NCBI GenBank assembly: GCA_023101725.1
Contig: JALJCO010001098.1
Span: 248,001 to 312,000, forward strand
Length of the DNA stretch: 64,000 nt
Source: Atherinomorus stipes
Taxonomy: Eukaryota; Chordata; Actinopteri; Atheriniformes; Atherinidae
Direction of reading: 5' to 3'
Of this stretch, positions 60,168 to 64,000 are shown in pieces. The first letter of the stretch is position 1. Each line of letters begins with the position of its first letter. The notes beneath the pieces were generated by a model. The model was not told where the DNA came from, ran no database searches, and saw nothing but the letters and a program-made list of their open reading frames with translations. The position numbers were made by a program, and so were the translations under genes.

Positions 60168-61876
60168 AGAACTCAGACTCAACCAGAAAAGCACAACCAA
60201 GTGCTTAGTTCCCCTCTGAAACCAAAGTATTTGTAATGCTAGTGCAACTTTTAGCTCCAGACTGCATCGGCTTCCCCGTCAGATCACATAATCATAGTTT
60301 TCCACCCTGATCGATTGTTATTGCTTAATAATTTAAGGATATCCTGTAGCTGTGATGGCTCGATATTTTGAAATCTTGTAGCATGTGCCCAGAACTGCAA
60401 CCCATGGAGAGATGTGTCAATTGTTTTAACAAGTTACATCATTCCATCAGTTGTATTTCTGCAGCATACAACAGAGAAAGTCTCATTTCGTTTGGAGGAT
60501 TTTTGTATCTTTAGAAATCGGTCTTGGTGCATGTCTTAGTGTTCAATCAGAAAACAGTATGTGCTTTAATCTGGCACGTACCGTAGCCTGAAAACATTCT
60601 GCAGGACGTGGAAAATGAAAACATGAAATCCGACAGCCTCCAACAAAGCCTGTGAATATTTTGCCTCATTGAATACGAACCAGATAGGAACATAAATACA
60701 AGTTATCCCCCCTCTCCCTGCACACAATCATCGTGGCACTTGTCTAAGCCGCCCATAGTATAAAAAAAAGGAGAATGAGGGAGGGAGATGCAATGCAAAC
60801 ATGGAAATATTCAGAATTCATGTGGAAATGAGAACGACTGCATGAAAGGAACATGAGAGGGCAAGAAAAAGAAAATGCAGAAAAAAGTTCAAAAGAAAAA
60901 GGAGTTTCTAACAAAGAAAAGCACATCTTTTTAAATTCATTAACTGAGTCATTACCGACCCAACATGGAACTGTGTGAAACCCCCAAGGCTCCCGGTGCG
61001 TCTTTTCCTCAGCAAGATCAACACCATTACACAAGAGTAACAGCAACAACAATAACAACATCTACAACGACAACAACAACAACTGTGCTATAGTGAGACG
61101 GCGCCCAATATATAGATGATGCACATCATTAACACCACAGCCAGCCACACATTAGCACACACTGTCTCAGTTTGGTGGCCGCTCGCTTCGGCGGCTCCCG
61201 TTGGGGAGCCAGGTGGTGTCCCGCGGTGCAGCCAATCACTGCAAACCCACACAGAGTCCTTCCTGGGATGAACGGAGACTCTCCCACTGTTACCGGGGCG
61301 ACAAGTTTTGGCCTTTTTGAGTTTTGAGCGTCTGCAGGTGGTTTGGACGAGCCGATGGAGGCTTCTGAAGGCGAGTTCTGAGCGGCGGGGTGTCGGTGAC
61401 AGCGGCGCCCGCTCGCCCCGTTTCAGGTTGCGGTTTCTGGGAAGGTAGCGAGTCCAAACTGCACGATCACGGCGAAGCTGAAGAAACAAGAGCGTAGCAG
61501 GAAGCAGCGTTGCGTCGGTTGCTATGGTTTCCTGTTGCCTTTGGCAGCATTTTTTTCCCTTACACTGAATCAAAGCTCTTTCCTCGCTACAAACAGTCAC
61601 GTTCAGCCACAGTGCACGAGTTTTGCTTCGTCAGCGTCACAACAACTTTTGTTACTCTGTTAATCCTCTTTATATAAACTCAAACCGTCTCTGAAGCAAC
61701 GAGGAAATTACTGATGGCAACTCTTCAGTTGGGTTGAATGTTATGCAGGAAGGTGTTAAGCTAATGGAGGTGATTTTGATTAATCCATCAAAGGGGGGTC
61801 GTCTCAGACTCCCACTTCCTCCACCTCATCTCCATTCCCTACTTCCATCCCTCCTTTCCTTCCCTCCTCTCCATCC
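60168..61876 (-). other. 3' flank of nectin, containing its 3' UTR; GC-rich block with a 170-codon open frame
   Basis: The nectin 3' UTR must begin at 61876 and run leftward, but I cannot place its polyadenylation site with confidence. An AATAAA (minus strand, about 60009-60014) lies inside a repeat. Within the flank, 61088-61600 is GC-rich and open on the minus strand for 170 codons, ending in a hydrophobic segment (VWLAVVLMMCIIYILGAV). I recognise no domain in it and treat it as probable untranslated sequence. A CAA/CAACAA-rich tract lies at about 61038-61083. Confidence 0.45.
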
Positions 61877-62505
61877 TCAGACGTAAATGGCAGTCCTGGA
61901 GATGACCGAGCCATCTCGCTGAGATTCCATGTCGTCATCGAGGTAAACATCCATTTCTTCCTCACCGCCGTGACCTCTGTGGGCGTGATAGGCGGGAGGC
62001 AGCATGCTCTCACCTCCCCCCACACCTCCGAAACGATCGTACCGCTCCTCCTCGTCCTCCATGCTGTCGTCCAGGTCAAACTTCCGCCTTTCGGCTTCGT
62101 CCATCTCGCCGCGGAGGAGGATGTCGTGGGCGGAAGGGGGGTTGCCAGCCGGGCCGTGGTGAAGATGATGATGGTGGAAGTTGTTGGCCTTTTCGGTTAG
62201 CGTCCCGGTGGCGTCGCAGCCCTCCCGGTACGTGTAGATGGGGCCGTTGTTGTTGCCACCAGTCCCGTTCTTGCTGTTTCCGGAGCTGCTGAAGAGCAAG
62301 CGGGCTTTGTTGCCGTAGTCTCCACCGTTGCTGCCCCCGCTTCCGGTTGCCATGGAGTCCCCCCCGCCGGGGAACCCACGCCTCTGTTGCCGGCGGCTGC
62401 GGGTCAGGAGAACAGCAATGAGAGCCACGACCAATAGCAGGGCCAGAAGGGAGCCGATGACCGCACCCGCTACTACGCCGGCGCTGGACGGGTCCTCCAA
62501 GGCTT
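61877..62505 (-). CDS. nectin2: Nectin family cell-adhesion protein, last coding exon (transmembrane plus cytoplasmic tail), nectin-2-like
   Basis: This exon encodes the C-terminal ~209 residues of a nectin, an immunoglobulin-superfamily adhesion protein of adherens junctions whose tail binds the PDZ domain of afadin. It opens at a consensus 3' splice site (AG at 62506-62507) in a split codon. After a short acidic linker (ALEDPSSAG) comes a hydrophobic span of about 24 residues (VVAGAVIGSLLALLLVV onward), then a basic stop-transfer stretch (TRSRRQQRR). The tail holds Gly/Asn-rich low complexity, a His cluster (FHHHHLHHGP), an acidic block (DDSMEDEEERYDRF) and MLPPAY. It ends DDDMESQRDGSVISRTAIYV, followed by TGA. 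The terminal Ala-x-Tyr-Val and the preceding DDMESQ-DGS-ISR pattern resemble nectin-2 more than nectin-1 or -3, which end Glu-Trp-Tyr-Val. The fold and location are family knowledge; the paralogue is inferred. Ig-domain exons are not in this window. Confidence 0.88.
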
Positions 62506-62545
62506 CTGCAGAGGGGATGGAGGGGTTGGAAGGAGGGATGGAAAA
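62506..62545 (-). other. 3' splice acceptor with polypyrimidine tract for the nectin last exon
   Basis: Read on the minus strand, the 38 bases before the exon are almost entirely C and T and end in CTGCAG. The reading frame happens to stay open into the intron, but composition and frame content change at this AG, so the exon start is placed at 62505. The intron is phase 1: one base of the split codon comes from the previous exon. Confidence 0.75.
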
Positions 62546-64000
62546 GTGAGTGGAGGACAAGAAAAAGGAAGGAATTGATGGCTTTGGAGGAGGTATTCAG
62601 AGTTCTTCTTGTATTGTTAGTGTGCTGCAGTAATAGCACATGTGTTACAATCCTCTTACAAGTGTGTAGTAATGTTCTTCTCAGTGTAATCCCTTGGTAG
62701 GGGTGCAGTCAGTCATTGCTGGGATCAGGCTGAACGGGACTGACTCACGCTCCCCCCAGCATCTCGTTGTGCTGCATTTTTCAGACATTTCACTCAACAT
62801 TTATGTCTGTCCAGCTGCTGGCAGATCAGTTTGTCACCCCTCCTCCCCTTTAGCCAGACTTTACATCTGGAACGGTCCTTCATTCTCTACGCCGTGTTGG
62901 TGTGAGCCAAGTTTGCCACTCCACTGTTGTTTCAGTTGAAGATTGAAACAAAAATGAAGATGGGTTTACAGCATCAGCAAATATGGATTTGTTTCGGTCC
63001 TCGGTCTGTCTTTGCCGCGAGCCGAGCCACACAGACAGACAGACAGAAGCAGACCCAGGACAGAGAGGTGGAGGGGTTAATTGAAGAGGGTGAAAGGAGC
63101 ACAATCATACCTGCAAAGTGTCACGATATTTACCATCCGAGCCCTTCCAGTTTAACCTGCCTCTTCCCCATTCGTGTGCCCTTTCTTTCCCTGTGTCCTT
63201 CCTCTGCCTCTCTTATCGCTCAGCTAGCCAAACATGGCCAAACCAACGCCTGCTGCTAACCTGGAGCCGAGTCCAGATCTCACTGATCAGCAGCAGACAA
63301 AGGTAAAGGGTTCACACTGCAGAGTCAGACTCATGCCAGGACATTTTTAAGAGGATTCTCTGCAGGAATATGAAAGAGAAAAAGAGTCTAGCTGGAAGAG
63401 CGAAGGATTTAGAAAAGAGGATTCATGCTGGGCTAAAAAGAGGAGTAAAGAAAGTCTCAAACCCAGCACAGAGAGGCATAGAGCCCGGCTTCAGAACTGT
63501 ACAAGGCCAGTAAATGTTTTCTTTTTTTTGTCTGAATTACATGCTGGTTTTTCTTTGGGGTGCCGTAAGACCATTGTAGCACAGAACAGCAGAAAGTCTG
63601 AGCCCCTTCCTGTTTTATGCAAATATCAGCATGGTTCTGCCAGCTCTCCTGGCAAACACAGCGGCGAGTGCCAGTCAAACAAAGCTGAGGTTGACTGGAA
63701 CGAGCCACGAGCGGCTTCACGTGCCAGGCCTGCACCAGTGTGAGAATCCGATTGTTTTCCTCCTGCCATATCTACGCTGGACATCAATTAATGATATGCA
63801 CGGTGCTGGAAAGTAAGAGTTCTGCTAACGAAACCAGCAGGGAGATGTCACTATAAGTGAGCCGGAGACTCATACAAAGTGTTCATTCTGCGAGCGCGGG
63901 AGAAAAAAGGGAAGAGATGAAAGAGGAGAGGAGCTGAGCAAGAGGAGAGCTGACGAACTAAATAGGTTTTTGGGGGGGAGAGAGTGGAGCGGAGAGGGGA
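62546..64000 (-). other. Intron of the nectin gene, to the window edge
   Basis: No further nectin exon is recognisable: no Ig-type Cys or Tyr-x-Cys pattern was seen in minus-strand frames. The stretch is moderately GC-rich and holds purine-rich runs near 63880-64000 (GAGAGG/GGAGAG-type). No transposon was recognised here, in contrast with the rest of the window. Confidence 0.6.

Noticed and set aside
62076..62639. 187-codon second minus frame overlapping the nectin exon
   Set aside because: It is the shadow of the nectin reading frame: it lacks conserved motifs and crosses the splice acceptor.
1..64000. Endogenous retrovirus or LTR retrotransposon
   Set aside because: No paired LTRs, primer-binding site, protease or integrase motifs were seen. 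The reverse transcriptase present is of LINE type.
1..64000. tRNA, rRNA or microRNA genes
   Set aside because: No cloverleaf with intact A and B boxes or rRNA wording was found by eye; only retroposon tails were seen. A tRNAscan or Infernal run would be decisive.

Overview
The window reads as intergenic and gene-flanking DNA from a bony fish, probably an acanthomorph teleost. The evidence is a vertebrate-type spliced nectin exon at the right end, AT-rich non-coding DNA dense in microsatellites, and many DNA-transposon relics and non-LTR retrotransposon pieces of kinds common in teleost genomes. There is no bacterial or phage gene organisation, and no operon, CRISPR array or rRNA. Most open reading frames in the window are chance frames or lie in repeats.

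The only host gene I can support is a nectin, most like nectin-2, on the minus strand. Its last coding exon (61877-62505) carries the transmembrane segment and the whole cytoplasmic tail, ending in an Ala-x-Tyr-Val afadin-binding motif. Bases 62506-64000 are the preceding intron, and the ectodomain exons must lie beyond the right edge. The 3' untranslated region must start just left of 61877, but its end is not identifiable.

Layout from left to right. 1-5900: mostly featureless, with repeat scraps. 5930-7105: a minus-strand LINE endonuclease fragment beside a short repeat. 8200-8842: a hAT-type MITE with a perfect 8-bp target-site duplication. 14506-15235: a foldback element made of two opposed tandem arrays. 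16640-20210: microsatellites, a Tc1-type MITE and an interrupted hAT-type MITE holding a 68-base C run. 22500-24370: two TTAA-flanked MITEs meeting at one TTAA, then a repeat tail. 26325-26838: a minisatellite that seems to have grown out of a dispersed repeat. 28413-29227: another copy of the interrupted MITE's family. 30912-32755: a Tc1 element split by a hAT MITE that itself holds a third element. 35103-36231: a long-TIR element with a perfect 8-bp duplication. 38194-39430: two MITEs. 42830-44470: a LINE reverse-transcriptase relic interrupted by a TTAA-flanked MITE. 46064-49417: four more transposon relics. 51135-52191: a large TTAA-flanked inverted-repeat element. 54997-56034: two MITE-type pieces. 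57256-60167: a nest containing a PIF/Harbinger element with a broken Myb-like reading frame. 61877-64000: nectin.

I found no convincing new multi-gene system. What is interesting is transposon archaeology: insertion order can be read directly from target duplications and from paralogous copies inside the same window, and tandem repeats appear to have started from internal segments of transposons in several places. Family names for the short elements rest on termini and duplication length only, since no database search was possible.
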